NCBI GenBank assembly: GCA_011009095.1
Contig: VTPC01091267.1
Span: 54,347-118,346, forward strand
Origin: Ignelater luminosus
Taxonomy: Eukaryota > Arthropoda > Insecta > Coleoptera > Elateridae
Direction of reading: 5' to 3'
DNA length: 64,000 bases
The notes under the pieces were generated by a model. The model saw only the letters and a program-made list of their open reading frames with translations, made no database searches and was not told the DNA's origin. The position numbers were made by a program, and so were the translations under genes. Of this stretch, positions 36,486 to 49,039 are shown piece after piece (positions within the stretch are counted from its first letter, which is position 1; each line of letters begins with the position of its first letter).

Positions 36486-39400
36486 TTTTAAGTAAACTTT
36501 CATAATTTCAATTACAATTAAAAAGATTTGTCTGAATTTGTAGAAGTCATATTTTTGCCCGAGAAAGATTATGCACAACAAAAGAGAGTTACTGGAGAGA
36601 AAAACAGTTTTCCATTCTTATAAGTTCGACATAAGTGCACCCTAAGACAAGATAACCTGGAACAGACGCACATGTAATATCTGTTCGACGTCAAGTACCG
36701 ACAGCAGAACTGGGAACCGAATTGGCGTCGATTCAGTCTGCTGCATAAGTACAATCCTGGTAGAATAAAGGTACATATAATATACAATTTGCTTGAATGA
36801 CCGTTAACAGGGGCAGTTTGCTAATAGAATGTGCTGCTTAAATATAGGGAAATTGCGTTAGTAAACAAAGGCAATCAAATCTAAGGTGTACGAATATCAT
36901 ATCTTATCTAGAACAATTTTAGCAAGATTTCGCTTTAATGTATAGTAATATTTATTCATATTCTATTTAATAATAGTAAGAAAAGTATTATTTCGTGAGG
37001 TGGTCGGTTGCAATCATCGTTCTAAAACAAGTGCAACACATAAACAAAAAGGAATAAAAGCTTCATTAGTTACTTCTGATACAAGAATTATCATTTTTAA
37101 CACATGCAGAAAATATTTCAATTAGAATGTACATAACAAGAAAACAATATCTCAGAGGTAGTGTGCAACGCGGGAAACTCACCGATTTACCGTTTCCACT
37201 TTTTTAATTGACCACGACCGTAAGACCTTCCAATACCTAATCTCTGTCTTGCTACAACAATTACAGTTAAGTACTTTTTACTCTTAGAAAGGTGGATGAA
37301 TAAAGAATCTATAAAGTCCCAATGTAGTATTATTAATCCATTAACTTGGTTTCGATAATTAAATTGTTAGTGGTGTTTCATATGTATGACTTAATGTTTC
37401 TAAAAGAAGTTAGTTTCAAATGAAATAACAGCAAATTACAAATTTATATGCAGAATATTCCAAATTCGACAATATTAAGTACCTAAATGAAAATTTGTTA
37501 TTTAATGCAATTTCAGCAACTCCTAATTCGTTTTGAATATCAAAAAAAAAATGTTAACCAACAATGAACAAATTAGCTCAAGGAATGGTAGCAAAATATA
37601 GATTCGAGTATATAACTCGAAAAATGCGAAAATTATAAAAATCTTGCTTTCATAAGGAAATCTTTCTTTGAAAGTTGAATTTACAATGTGCAATTAGTTT
37701 TTCTGCTACTACTTTAGTAACGACAATATCCATCTAACGTTATCGCCATCGAATTTGAGACTTCTGTATTCGTCATTCATTCCTTTTTATTCACATTAGT
37801 GGAATTGCCGTTATATTTCAAATGAGTGACAAACAAGCAACATTAATCATGCTTTAAGATATACACGTTCTTACTGCGGACGAGTCAAAGTAAGCAAACC
37901 CAGCATAGCATTACTGCCAACCAAATAACGCATTAGCATTTGTGCTGCGGTTAGTACAAGGGAATCACATTGCATTTGTTTTCTTTGTAAGAAGAGTAAT
38001 TCCTACAGTTGTTCTAAATTAATTTCTAACGCGAGTTGCTTTTTTGGCAGATCTGACCACTTAAGAAACGGAATCTATAAAGCAATTTTTCATTTCCATT
38101 CATTACACACTCAGCGGCGCTGATAATATGGAGAACAAAAAATACGACCTGGGACAAATAAGACACGAGAGTCGAAGGTTTTATCTTAATTATTATTTTC
38201 CCAAGAATTTTATTACTTTAATGTTTAAATACGAAATAGTTAATTTGTGTATTCAGAGTGAAAAATGGTGTTTGTTACACTCTTGAAATCAACAATTTTG
38301 CACCGTGTGTAGCAAATGCTGTTTTCCTAGAGGCTTACAGAATACTCATTTCTTGTGTGATTGTAGGACAAGCTTATTTCCGAATCTAATACTAATAACT
38401 GTGAGCTCACTTTACATACCTAAAACCTTTTAATTAGTAGGAAGAAAAAATTTGGCGACAATAATTTTTACAATTTCTATAACTCTTTTACTGAAGTGAA
38501 CATGCCTTTCTAATAACGAAGTCGGGGAGAAATAAGAAGTTGCAAAAATGCAGCAGTTTCGCATTTGCAAACTAGGAATGCAGTGCAAATGTACTATATG
38601 ACTTCCATGTTACAATATTCCACTGTATAATCTTATCCGAAGTCGCATTAGCTTTTGTTTCTAGTTTTACTATTTCTTGCTGACTTGGGGATCGAGAAAC
38701 ATGAAAATGAAACGATCGAAGTGCTTCTAGCATTTACCGTCAAATTAAATTCCAAAACATTTATTACGTTTTGATGGACAGCTGCTTTTAGTATGCAAAA
38801 CTTTCCTTCAATTTTCCTTAATTAATTTTTAATTTTGATAATCTAAGACTTTGCGCTACTGCATTAACATCAATTCAATGCTATTAATTAGTTTACTGAT
38901 ATTCGTAGTATAAACTGTTCTGTTTGTCAATTATATAAAAAAGCATAAGTTGCCATTCAACAGGTTTCAAGATTTATTTCAAAGTTTTAATTGTATAATA
39001 ATGAACTTCTTAACTTATTTAGTATACTGGTAATTCTATATTACTACTATTCGAGTCGGAAAGTTTCGGTTTTATGGCGTCACAAATTTTACGTCACGTT
39101 AATGTGCATTTTGCAGCATTACAAATACACATTTTTTCATTAACACACGTTAACACCAATGTGCAACATGTGTATGTAGACATAAAATAATATTATTCAC
39201 TGTAAATTACAGCACTAAAGGGGGTTAATTATGAGAATATGATTTTTCTGCTACATTTTATTAATTTTCTACCGTTTACCTAAAACGGTTTTGAAAATCG
39301 TTTTTGCTGGGGAACGAATGCAAAAGTTCTTTTTTCAGGCGAAATGTTACGAAATGGGATTTTATAATCTCAAAATACATCTTTATCGCTTTTCCAAAGT

Positions 39401-41422
39401 TTGTTAAAGTTCTGATAAAATATAATGTGACCTGAAGATAAAAAATTTATTTGCTTCATATTGTATATTAATTAGAATTATTTATTTAGTTACTTAGTGG
39501 TAAGTAAGAATGATTTATTACTTTCTGTCATAAAAGTTAACACTTCATCGATTAATAAGCCTACATTTATCCTAAAAGTTTTCACACTAATCCCATGTCA
39601 CGAGGTCTCTTATGAATTTTCATATCCCTAAAACGTTTATTTTATCTCAATATTTCTTTCTGAGTTCTATTCGATTTAATTTAACCTAACCTAATCTTAC
39701 GACTTTAAATGCCGCATGCAGAAACTCATATCTCCCATCTCATCACTTCCACATGGAAAGTTTCAACACCTAGCTAGTGTAGGACATAAAGTAGTGCAAT
39801 ATTTGCGACAGAATAGCGGTAACAGGTAAACGCATCTGCGGTAAAGTCTTTTGAGGTCAAGACCACCGATATTGCCAAGGCGGTCTTCACGATATTGTTA
39901 CGAAAACTGTTTGCAGTCAAGCATTGATATTTGACATGTTATCATCTTGCTAACTAAACAGTGTAGGCAAAATACAAATATGTAAAGCTTTGTAATTCAG
40001 TTTATGAATATATCAAAGAAACAAAAAATGTATTTACCACAACCCGCACAGCTGTATAATTATGCTGATGATAAGGACAAGGTAATAAGGAATTACATTT
40101 TATAATTCTTGCCAGCGGGCGATATCCGTTTTTGTTGACAATTTTTTGCCTTGATTGTCGGGCGTAGTCATCTCCTCTACAGAACGTTGGCTAATCTCCG
40201 ATGAAAGCATCTTAACTGCGAATAACCAGTCGTAAGTGATTGCTTCGATGGTTGATTTTAAGAATCGCTTTGATCTATTAAGAATTGAAGGAACTCAATA
40301 TTGATGCACTTTTTGATATTAAATTAGAACCATAGAACATGAAAGAACTACCAGGTACACATGAAATATTTGCTTTCTATTATTAGACCTTAGGATAACA
40401 GGTTTAACATTATTTTAAAATTTTAAACTTATTTCAAAATAGTTCAAACATCTAGCTCAATAGCATGTTTTCCGTTGGTTACACTAAGTGATTGAAACAT
40501 GTCTAAGACGATTTTGTAAGTTCTTCTTCTTAAGATAACGGAAAAATGTTTGACGTATAACATTATGATAGTTAAAGCACTCTAAGCTGCTTTTTTGTAT
40601 AGCAACAGTTAATTCATCTTTTTAAATGCAACACTTTCTATGTTTTTAAATATTCTAAAAGCAAATAAGAATTTCTATTTAATGATTTTTTTTAACCTAC
40701 ACAGCGTTCTTCAGAAGTATTAGTTTCAAGATTTTTTGGATTTTGGGAGAGGAAAGAATAAAGTCAAAATAGCAAATCTAAACAAAATATAACGTAAGAT
40801 TTTATTAGTTTATCCTTCAGTTTGACAGAGAACTAGTAAATTATAGAGGCGTGAGAATTCAAAGTCCGAGGCAAAGGGTAGAAAACGAAATTCAGTAACG
40901 TGTTAGCATACCTTGTAATTTCAGTGTATCTATGTCAAACTCGAGTCACAAAACTATTGCTATTTGTGACTAAACCTGCTAGAAACGTAAATTCTGCACA
41001 TTTGAAACAGTGACAAATTTGGTAGAAGCAACTGCGATTCTCATATTTAAGATCTCTATTTTAACAACTGCTATAATAAAATTTTACATTTTCTGGGAAA
41101 TATTTAAAAATTAATGATTTCTTATAGTTTCAATTAATCTACAAAACCTTAATATCCAACAATTTGAATTCTCAAGTCTCACACATACTCAATCCACTAT
41201 GTGTTATTCAATATATACCCCTTTATAGAGTTTGATAGAAACAACGTTACGAAATTTTAGCAGTAAGTTAGCTATTAAGTTTCTACCGTATAATGTGTCC
41301 GTAACATTAAATAGTCAAACTGAGAAGACTTCCCGAGGTTAAACCGTTCGTAGATGTAGCTTTGAACTTAGTGTTTGAGCACAATCTGCTCATGGTGATC
41401 TCAATTACTACCAGATATGACT

Positions 41423-41822
41423 NNNNNNNNNNNNNNNNNNNNNNNNNNNNNNNNNNNNNNNNNNNNNNNNNNNNNNNNNNNNNNNNNNNNNNNNNNNNNN
41501 NNNNNNNNNNNNNNNNNNNNNNNNNNNNNNNNNNNNNNNNNNNNNNNNNNNNNNNNNNNNNNNNNNNNNNNNNNNNNNNNNNNNNNNNNNNNNNNNNNNN
41601 NNNNNNNNNNNNNNNNNNNNNNNNNNNNNNNNNNNNNNNNNNNNNNNNNNNNNNNNNNNNNNNNNNNNNNNNNNNNNNNNNNNNNNNNNNNNNNNNNNNN
41701 NNNNNNNNNNNNNNNNNNNNNNNNNNNNNNNNNNNNNNNNNNNNNNNNNNNNNNNNNNNNNNNNNNNNNNNNNNNNNNNNNNNNNNNNNNNNNNNNNNNN
41801 NNNNNNNNNNNNNNNNNNNNNN
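41423..41822. other. Assembly gap of 400 N
   Basis: Unsequenced. The gap replaces the C-terminal end and left TIR of the mariner on its right. About 400 bp would be just enough to complete that element. Confidence 0.99.
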
Positions 41823-42651
41823 GGTGGGGAAGCAAATCAAAGCCCAACTCGTAGATTTTTGCCATTGTTTTCATGGACTTGTGGCATGGTGCATTGTCTT
41901 GCTGAAAAAGGATTTTTTTCTTCTTCATGTGCGGTCGTTTTGCTGCGATCTCCTCCTTCAAACGTACCAACAAGTCAATATAATAATCACTGTTGATCGA
42001 TTTACCTTTTTCCAGGTAGTCAATGAAAATGACGCCATGTGTATCCCAAAAAACAGACGCCATGACTTTGCCAGCAGATTGCTGCGTTTTTGGACGCTTT
42101 GGGCGGCTTTCGCCAGCCATGCGCCACTCAGATGATTGCCGATTCGACTCCGGAGTGAAATGATGTATCCATGTTTCATCCATGGTCACGTATCGACGCA
42201 GGAAATCCTTTTTATTGCGAGTAGATGGCGATAAACAGCTCTCTGAATCGTCGATTCGTTGCTGTTTTTGTTCCATTGAAAGCAATCGCGGCACCCACTT
42301 GGAAAAAACCTTTTTCATGCTCAATTTTTCATGAAGGATTGTAAATACGCTTTCAGATGATATCTGTGTCATTTCTGCAATCTCACGGACCTTTACTTTG
42401 CGATTTTTCATTACGATTTTGAATACTTCACTCACATTTTCCGGTGTAACGGCTTCCAAAGGCCTACCCGAACGTTCCGCATCGTTTGTGTCCGTACGAC
42501 CACGTTTAAACTCAGCATACCAACGACAAATCGTTGATTTGGATGGAGAGGAGTCCGGGTAACGTTTCTCAAGCCATTGCTAGGCTTCTACGGTGTTTTT
42601 ACCCATTAAAAAACAATGTTTTATCAACACGCGAAACTCGCTTTGTTCCAT
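41823..42651 (-). pseudogene. Mariner transposase, nonsense codon, C-terminus in gap
   Basis: The start at 42651 (MEQSEFRVLIKHCF) is typical of the family. One in-frame TAG at 42580-42582, codon 24, stands where a lysine codon is usual (EA-stop-QWLEKRY). After that the frame stays open for about 250 codons. It covers the first DNA-binding region (WYAEFKRGR), ERSGRP, the WVPRLLS signature, the first catalytic aspartate in TMDETWIHHF, and the second in FQQDNAPCH, up to DLLPH at the gap edge. The third aspartate and the C-terminus are unread. A downstream ATG at 42459 could start a shortened protein lacking most of the DNA-binding region. Only one substitution separates the visible part from a full frame. 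Confidence 0.88.
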
Positions 42652-42830
42652 TTTTCAAACAAATTACAAAGTGACTTTACTCTAACCTCGATAACTCTGC
42701 TGTTTGTGGTCCAATCGACGTGAAATTTTTACACGTTTCATGTGAAGGTTCGCACTCTAGGGAAACGTGGCTAGTTTGGTACTACTAGCACCATCTCTGG
42801 GTTAGTCTCGGGACTTATTGAACGATGTGT
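41823..42830 (-). mobile_element. Third long mariner element, left end lost in gap
   Basis: The right terminus is visible: its reverse complement starts ACACATCGTTCAATAAGTCC at 42830 and is followed by TA (42831-42832), the mariner target dinucleotide. The transposase reads leftward into the assembly gap, and the left TIR must lie inside the gap because no match is seen at 41279-41422. Its TIR differs from those at 1771 and 6652, so this is yet another mariner lineage. Confidence 0.85.
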
Positions 42831-42832
42831 TA

Positions 42833-45800
42833 GTTATTTAATTTACTTTTCTCTTTCATAGGATCAACTATTTTAATTCTTATCTCTTGCCAAAGGTTTG
42901 GAGGATTCCATTCAAGTCCCGTATTCTGTCGAGGTTGTGAAATTCCCAACCAGCGCTAAATTGTCTTTTTTGTCTTTTATGTGAATGTGAGTTCAATTCT
43001 GGTCTTTCTGCTATTATGAGAATTTGCTTCGTAACGGCTTCTAGTTTTTTTTTGTTTAAGTTGAAGAGTTTCTTTTTTAGTTTGTTTTTCCTCAGCTTTA
43101 AATAATTTATTGCAGTTACATCATAACGCTGCTCTACAAAACTTCTTTCAGAAGCCAGAAGACTATTGAAAGGTGGAAAACTCTAACCATGTGTACTTTA
43201 GTACCTGATTTAAGAAAAATTGCATCTGTTAGCCAATATTGCAATATTGTGCTTTTGAATTGGTGGCAAGATCGTACAATAGTCACAAACATAAATTTAC
43301 CACTAATCTAAAGTCTCTAATTAGCTCAAAATGCCGGTAGTTTTTTGTTGCAAAACTTCATGCACTCGATTTTCATTTTGGAAATTATTAAGATGTGACC
43401 CTGACATCAGTGTAGATGCAAGTTGCCGTGGCGAACAGTGAAGGCTGCGCTTTAATAGCCGTCTTGGAAAACAGTTTTCTCTTAAATATCTCACAAACGA
43501 CTGATCTTACGACAAAGATTGCCTACAATGTTTATTCAAAACCTGTTTTTGTAGAATAAGTATTTTTTGATATACGGCACGTCAAAGCTTTTTGAAAATA
43601 GTTTTTACAAAAATCTCGTTAACGGTAGAACGCAAACTGAAAATAGCTATTATGAATCCTGTAGAGCATTACCATAAATTTCATACGTTTTCTGCCGTAG
43701 GTTAATAGTTTAGAATTTATAGCGCGGCAAACACTAAAATATTGATTCTATAGAGAAAAAAGTTTCAAATAAACGTTGTAGGAAATTTTATTCTTTACAA
43801 AAATCTTTGTAACCATTTTCGTCGTAAGACCATTGTGAGATATATAAGAAAAACTGTTTTCCAAGATGGTAGCTGAAGCACAATCCTCACTGCAATTTTG
43901 CATTATAAATCTACAATGTTTTACCTGTACAGTGTACACATGGTGGTTTGAAAGCCTTTTTCATTCATATGTACAGAGTGACAAAATGTTAAAAACAGTG
44001 AAATCTGGAAGTTTTTATAAATCAATCCTAGATTACAAAACCTTTGATGGAGTATTGTAAACTGCAACTACATTTTTGTTTTCTACTAGGAAATCCTTTA
44101 GGAATACACATCGGTTTAGATATGTTAAAATTACAAGAAATATCTAACAGAACTTTTAAGATTTTGTATCTCACAAACGATGCGTTTTTGACATAACGTC
44201 TCTGGACCTTAACCTACTTTTGACCAGCGAATCTATTTCTAAATTATCGCCCTCATATTACTTAACACTCTGAATATTGTACATTGCAAGGAAAATAATC
44301 GTGCACGATCAAATCTCATCTATCACCATTTGAGTTGGGATATTCTAACAAACAATAAAATTGAGATAGAAATGTACTCACGTCAAGATATAAAAAGCTA
44401 ATGTACATAATTATTATAACTATTTTAATTAACGGCTACGTTTTTATCCAACACCAAAAAACGAATAAAAGAAAACTCGCTACATACAGTAACTCACAAA
44501 GTGAAACTGAAATGTATGTGGAATACAAAAATAGTAAAACCTTGTAAAGCTTGCACGCAACCAAAAAAAAAAAGATCTGAATACCTACATTCTGCAAGTA
44601 CAATAGCTATTTCTCTGTACTGCTTCAATAGTTACAAACATACAAGACTATTCCATCAGGGTAGTGTATTGAAATATTTCAAATAAAAATATTATTCTTG
44701 TTTTTAGTATACTAATTCAATCAACAAAAACGAAATAATTACTCCAACCACAGTCATAATAAAACAAACATTTTTTTTTATTATTATAGATTATAATCAC
44801 TCCAACATATAACTTCCATTTTCAGCTTATCATTTCCATTGGTGCTTCGCGAGTTATTATTGCGAAAGTTTTTAGATCACGAGATAATGCATGTTTGTTT
44901 CCGAATCCGAAGTTTTGATGGTCAAACTCGCATATCAGGAAAAGAGTTTTATCTGCTATTAAAAATACGAAGCCACTGACCTGTAGCGTTTGTATTGCAG
45001 AAACCCAATTCAGCAACGTTCAATAAAACGGTCTAGCTAGTAAACGTCCCTGGTGCATATCAAGTAGTCAAACTTTCGAAGAAATCAAACAACTGTGTAA
45101 CGATAGAAGATTCTAAAACACGTTATGAAAATAATCTTAATACTCAAAAGATGGATGAATACAATTAGGTTATGCATTGCGAATGAATCTTAGGGAAATA
45201 AATATCTAAGCAACATATCAAGAAACATTTCAATTTTCTACTAGAATATATCTCATAAATGAAGTTAGATGTGCACATAGAGGAACGGGAAACTCAATTT
45301 CCAATTTAATCTAGACAGGTACTCTAAATTTCCCTACGCAATACATACAACCTAATTTATGATTTATGCGCCAAAACGCACATCTCGAAAGTTCGCATAA
45401 AGAAGCTTTCAGGCAAGATTTCAGGGCCTCTCGTGACTGGTTAGAAGGTAATATAAAGTTTGCCAGTAATAATTAATAAAATGAATGCAGATACCGGCTT
45501 ACAAGAGTTTAATATACACAAATTGCTTTAGATATTTGTAAAAACTTTCGAAACTCTTCCAGATGCACCAAAAAATGTAGGTACTATAAAAGTTAAACTG
45601 TCTAACTTAAAAGCAATAGAAAGGAAAGATAATGTGTTAGCAAGTTGCAATTAACTTTGTTATCAATGTAGGTGATACTAATAGAAGTTAACGTCGTTCA
45701 ACTCGTAAGTTAGTAATGCCAAGCACCGAGTATTATTTAAGACCTCAACTAAATTAATTAATATGAATATGAAATCCTTCTGTGCACTTAGTAAACCGCT

Positions 45801-47058
45801 CCTTGTTTGTAATACCTTACAAGAAAATTTAATGGAAATTGCTAAACACAATCAAATTTAACATTGAATTTCGAATTTATATGTATAAATGAAATGTCAA
45901 ATTACCGGGGAATTAGAATTTGTGGCAAAGCAAATTAGGCATATTTAATAAACACGTCTGAATCTCAAAGCTTTATATGCTCCATTGCAGATTAGAACAA
46001 ACTTCTCTCATAAACCGCAAAATTAAGTGGAACACACTATAAGGCAAGATTATTTTAATTATTATATTTGATTGCTTATACTATAACCTACTCCTTCCCA
46101 GTCTTTAGTATAATCTCAAAGTTATATATTTTTTTATAAATGCTTTGTCTTCCTAATGAAAGACAAAAGGTTTGTATAATTTACATTCTAATAAACTGCA
46201 TTGTTGACTACTTTCTTTTTAATGCGGTAATAATTGATAATGTTGCCATTACAATAATTATTATTCTAAGGAGAATTGAATACATTCGAAAGTTCTGGAG
46301 TGACTAGAAATCCTTTAAATCCAAATTTAGTCAGTGCTTTCAGTTAGTTACTAATTGGTAGACCTAGGTTGTCTACTTGTAAACAGTGCTCTATCAGTTT
46401 CATGAATAGACAAACTTTTGGAACGTATTTATTATACTAACGGAAAACAAAATTGGAGTTTACCTGGAACTGGAACATGTTTCTATTAATATTCTAGCTT
46501 ATAAGCTACACCTACTACATCGCGAATGATTCCAAAATCTCTTGTGAGTATTATTATCTTGCGTAAGCTGTCTTAACGTACCTAGGTAGCATTGTTTGTA
46601 TATCATACATTTTATTACAGTACATATTGTGTTCTACCCCAGTTCCGCTTTAAAAATAACAAAGTTAACTGACAATCACATTTCAAACGAATATTTATCT
46701 TTAAGTAAGTAGCATAATTACTATCTTTACAGATTGTAAAACTGCATTTTTTTTTGAAAAATTCTACATCCACAATCTGCGTGGTTATTATCAACAGACA
46801 CAGCATAAATATAAGTTTTAGATATTCTGTTTATCTTTCTAAACCTCATCTTATAACAAAAACAAGATTTACTTGTAACGTCTTACAGAACTTTGATAAT
46901 CTGAACAATTTAAGCTATACAATATTTAGTAATGCCAATAAAACACATTTAATTTTAATTCGTGCAAAACTTGATTACAAAAAATATTTTTGGCTAAGCC
47001 ATTTGTCTTTACAAATTTGGTCCATCGTATCACTCAAAAAGCTCTTTTAAGATTTAAC
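42833..47058. other. AT-rich intergenic DNA, no recognised gene
   Basis: Contains the inverted repeat at 43463-43865 and no recognisable coding sequence. A related motif, ATCTCACAAACGA, recurs near 44168. Confidence 0.5.
43463..43865. repeat. Inverted repeat of about 80-100 bp arms
   Basis: The left arm (43463-43542) starts CTTGGAAAACAGTTTTCTC and continues through ATATCTCACAA and CTTACGAC to TTTATTCAAAAC. The right arm (43763-43865) is its complement with small indels. About 220 bp separate the arms. Such large fold-back structures are typical of MITE-like or satellite-derived repeats. No target duplication was identified. Confidence 0.6.
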
Positions 47059-47214
47059 TTAACACGTTCGCTACCAGGGGTCATTTTGAATTTCGACCAC
47101 ACAGACCAGATATATATTTTTTTTCAAAGTGCCTGAAAATGATATTTTTAAGTATGTATATAGTTAAAAAGTTCGAATATGATATTTTTGATGACAATTT
47201 TTGACCGGCTCATA

Positions 47215-48344
47215 TATATAATAAGAAACCATTTGATCGCATCTATCAACTCCTGACATGAACTTGTTATAATCAATTATTGCATTTGTTTTATTCTCAT
47301 GAAGAAATTCGGCTAGCTTTACACTATTATAATAGTTATCTAAATATAGCGTGTGACCTTTGTCAAGATATCGTTCTGCTAGTAATGTTACAACTGAGTG
47401 GGCATGCCCGATTTCATTGGTGACGGTTTCTTTTCCTGAGTAAATTAAAATCTCTAGTACAAATCCATCGGGGGTACAAAGCTCATAAAGCTTGATCCCA
47501 TACTTGGCACTTTTGTTAGGTATATACTAGCGAAATATTAAACGTCCACGCCATAGTAGCAAAGCCTCATCCAAAGACAAATTTTTTCCTGGATAAAAAA
47601 TGGAACGAATATTTTGTAAGATATGCTCGAGAACTTGATCAATCTTATGTAAACGGGAAGTCGTGTCATCATCTGTTTTGTAAAAACATAAACATCGCAA
47701 AATAGTTTCAAACCGGTTTCTTGGCATGGTTTTGCCAAAAACTGGGTGGTGATAGATAGAGTTTTTGCTCCAATATTGTTTTAGACATGGCATTGATATA
47801 TTGCCCATTATAAAACATAATCCAAGAAAACGACGAATTTCATCAGGATTGGTTTCTTTCCAGTTTTTCATAGCTGAATGCCTTGATACATTTTTGTCCC
47901 TGAGAAATTGTGCGCGAAGATTAACCCAGTTAGAAATCTTGGCAAATAGTGGACCATCAAAGAGAATTTCAAACAATTCCTTTTAATTTTCAGTCCCTCT
48001 TGCTCCACGGAGTCGAAAAGTGTTGGCTTACAATCGGTATCAATCCACTCATCTTCACTTTCGCCCAGCCTAATATCTTCTTCTTGGCGTTCGTTTTGGA
48101 TAGAGTCAGTCTGTTCTACACCGGACAGAATCTCTGGATTTTGACAAATACCCGTTTCATTTTTGTCTGACACTACCTCTTGATCACTTGAATATGAGTC
48201 TTGCGAAGCTGACGTCGGTTGGCAACTGCTGCCTGAATCCGAAAACATCTCTGGAATTCCTTCAGAACTATTCGATTCCGATTCCCTCATCATGATCCGA
48301 TCAACCTCCTCTTGTAGTTCCTTAGGTGTCAAGCGACGAGCCAT
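47215..48344 (-). pseudogene. piggyBac-like transposase, frameshift, stop and deletions
   Basis: The start at 48344 (MARRLTPKELQEEVDRIM) opens a low-complexity acidic N-terminus rich in S, D and E, usual for the family. A one-base frameshift near 47980 moves the reading to LFDGPLFAKISNWVNLR. This continues through MKNWKETNPDEIRRFLGLCF, RFETILRCLCFY and LSLDEALLLWRGRL, which carries the conserved first catalytic region. A TAG at 47527-47529 replaces what is probably a glutamine. The frame then resumes YIPNKSAKYGIKLYELC and the second aspartate region LYLDNYYNS. Directly after LHENKT it jumps to NAIIDYNKFMSGVDRCDQM. A segment of about 100 residues between these is therefore missing, as is the C-terminal cysteine-rich tail. 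It cannot make an active enzyme. Confidence 0.88.
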
Positions 48345-48770
48345 TTTTTTAAAGATCCAAAACGTGTTATGAATAATTTCCTGTAACATATTTTTTATTT
48401 GGTTATTTTTTTACCTTTTGGAGTTCACTTTTCACATGCAGTACCACTTATACAACACAGGAGACACATTTAGAGTTTTTGAAATAAAACAATACTTGTT
48501 ATTATTCAATGTAATAAATTTTATCCTAACCCTACTTTTTGTAAAAATAAATAAAGTTGATGAAATTAATCAAACTATCGCGCAATTGACTATTACTATT
48601 GCAAGAAACTATTGAAATACACAGGATAATAACAACAAAATAAAAAATTACTTACCAGAATTGCAAAAATACACCATTCAGACGGGACACCAACGCACGT
48701 GTTTCACAGTAAATAAACCAATAAAATAATAAGCTAGACAGAGACCATCCGGCTACCATATGAGCCGATG

Positions 48771-48780
48771 CCTTATATAG
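48771..48780 (-). promoter_or_regulatory. TATA-like box of the piggyBac-like element
   Basis: CTATATAAGG lies on the minus strand about 107 bp inside the right terminus and 430 bp upstream of the transposase start. It sits directly beside a direct repeat AGACCGTGTG (48779-48788 and 48810-48819). A palindrome CTCATATATGAG lies at 48857-48868 near the TIR. Promoter function is inferred from position only. Confidence 0.4.
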
Positions 48781-49039
48781 ACCGTGTGCGAAGATGAAAT
48801 CGCCATCATAGACCGTGTGTTTTTAAACTTACATTTAGATTAGTAGTGTAGTAGGACTCATATATGAGCCGCTTGGTAGCGAACGTGTTAAATTGCAATT
48901 ATCAAACATGGAAAACAAAAACAATCAAGAAGTCGGCATTAATAATATAATACAAACTTTACAGCTTTAAAATATCAGAAAAGAAGAAAACAAAAGCTTA
49001 AATTTCCTAGTTAATTTGTCGTGAGTAAAAGATTGAGAG

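Larger units (their letters stand above)
35262..41422. other. AT-rich intergenic DNA, no recognised gene
   Basis: Apart from the two small repeats described separately (35424-35453 and 36310-36485), I see no coding sequence or transposon ends. Open frames such as 36171-36467 (plus) and 36569-36787 (minus) are by-products of repeats or carry no known domain. Confidence 0.5.
47063..48887 (-). mobile_element. piggyBac-like element with TTAA duplication
   Basis: The left end CACGTTCGCTACCA (47063-47076) and the right end TGGTAGCGAACGTG (48874-48887) are perfect 14-bp inverted repeats. Each is bordered by TTAA (47059-47062 and 48888-48891), the hallmark target of piggyBac elements. At 1825 bp it is shorter than the usual 2.3-2.5 kb, because the transposase lacks internal and C-terminal parts. 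The perfect termini suggest it was mobilised fairly recently, possibly in trans. Confidence 0.92.

Noticed and set aside
40040..40080. Translated YADD resembling a reverse-transcriptase catalytic box
   Set aside because: No other reverse-transcriptase motif flanks it in any frame; a four-residue match is expected by chance.
41279..41422. Search for the left TIR of the third mariner before the gap
   Set aside because: No sequence here is complementary to the right TIR. The GACTTCCCGAGG near 41330 has only a chance resemblance.
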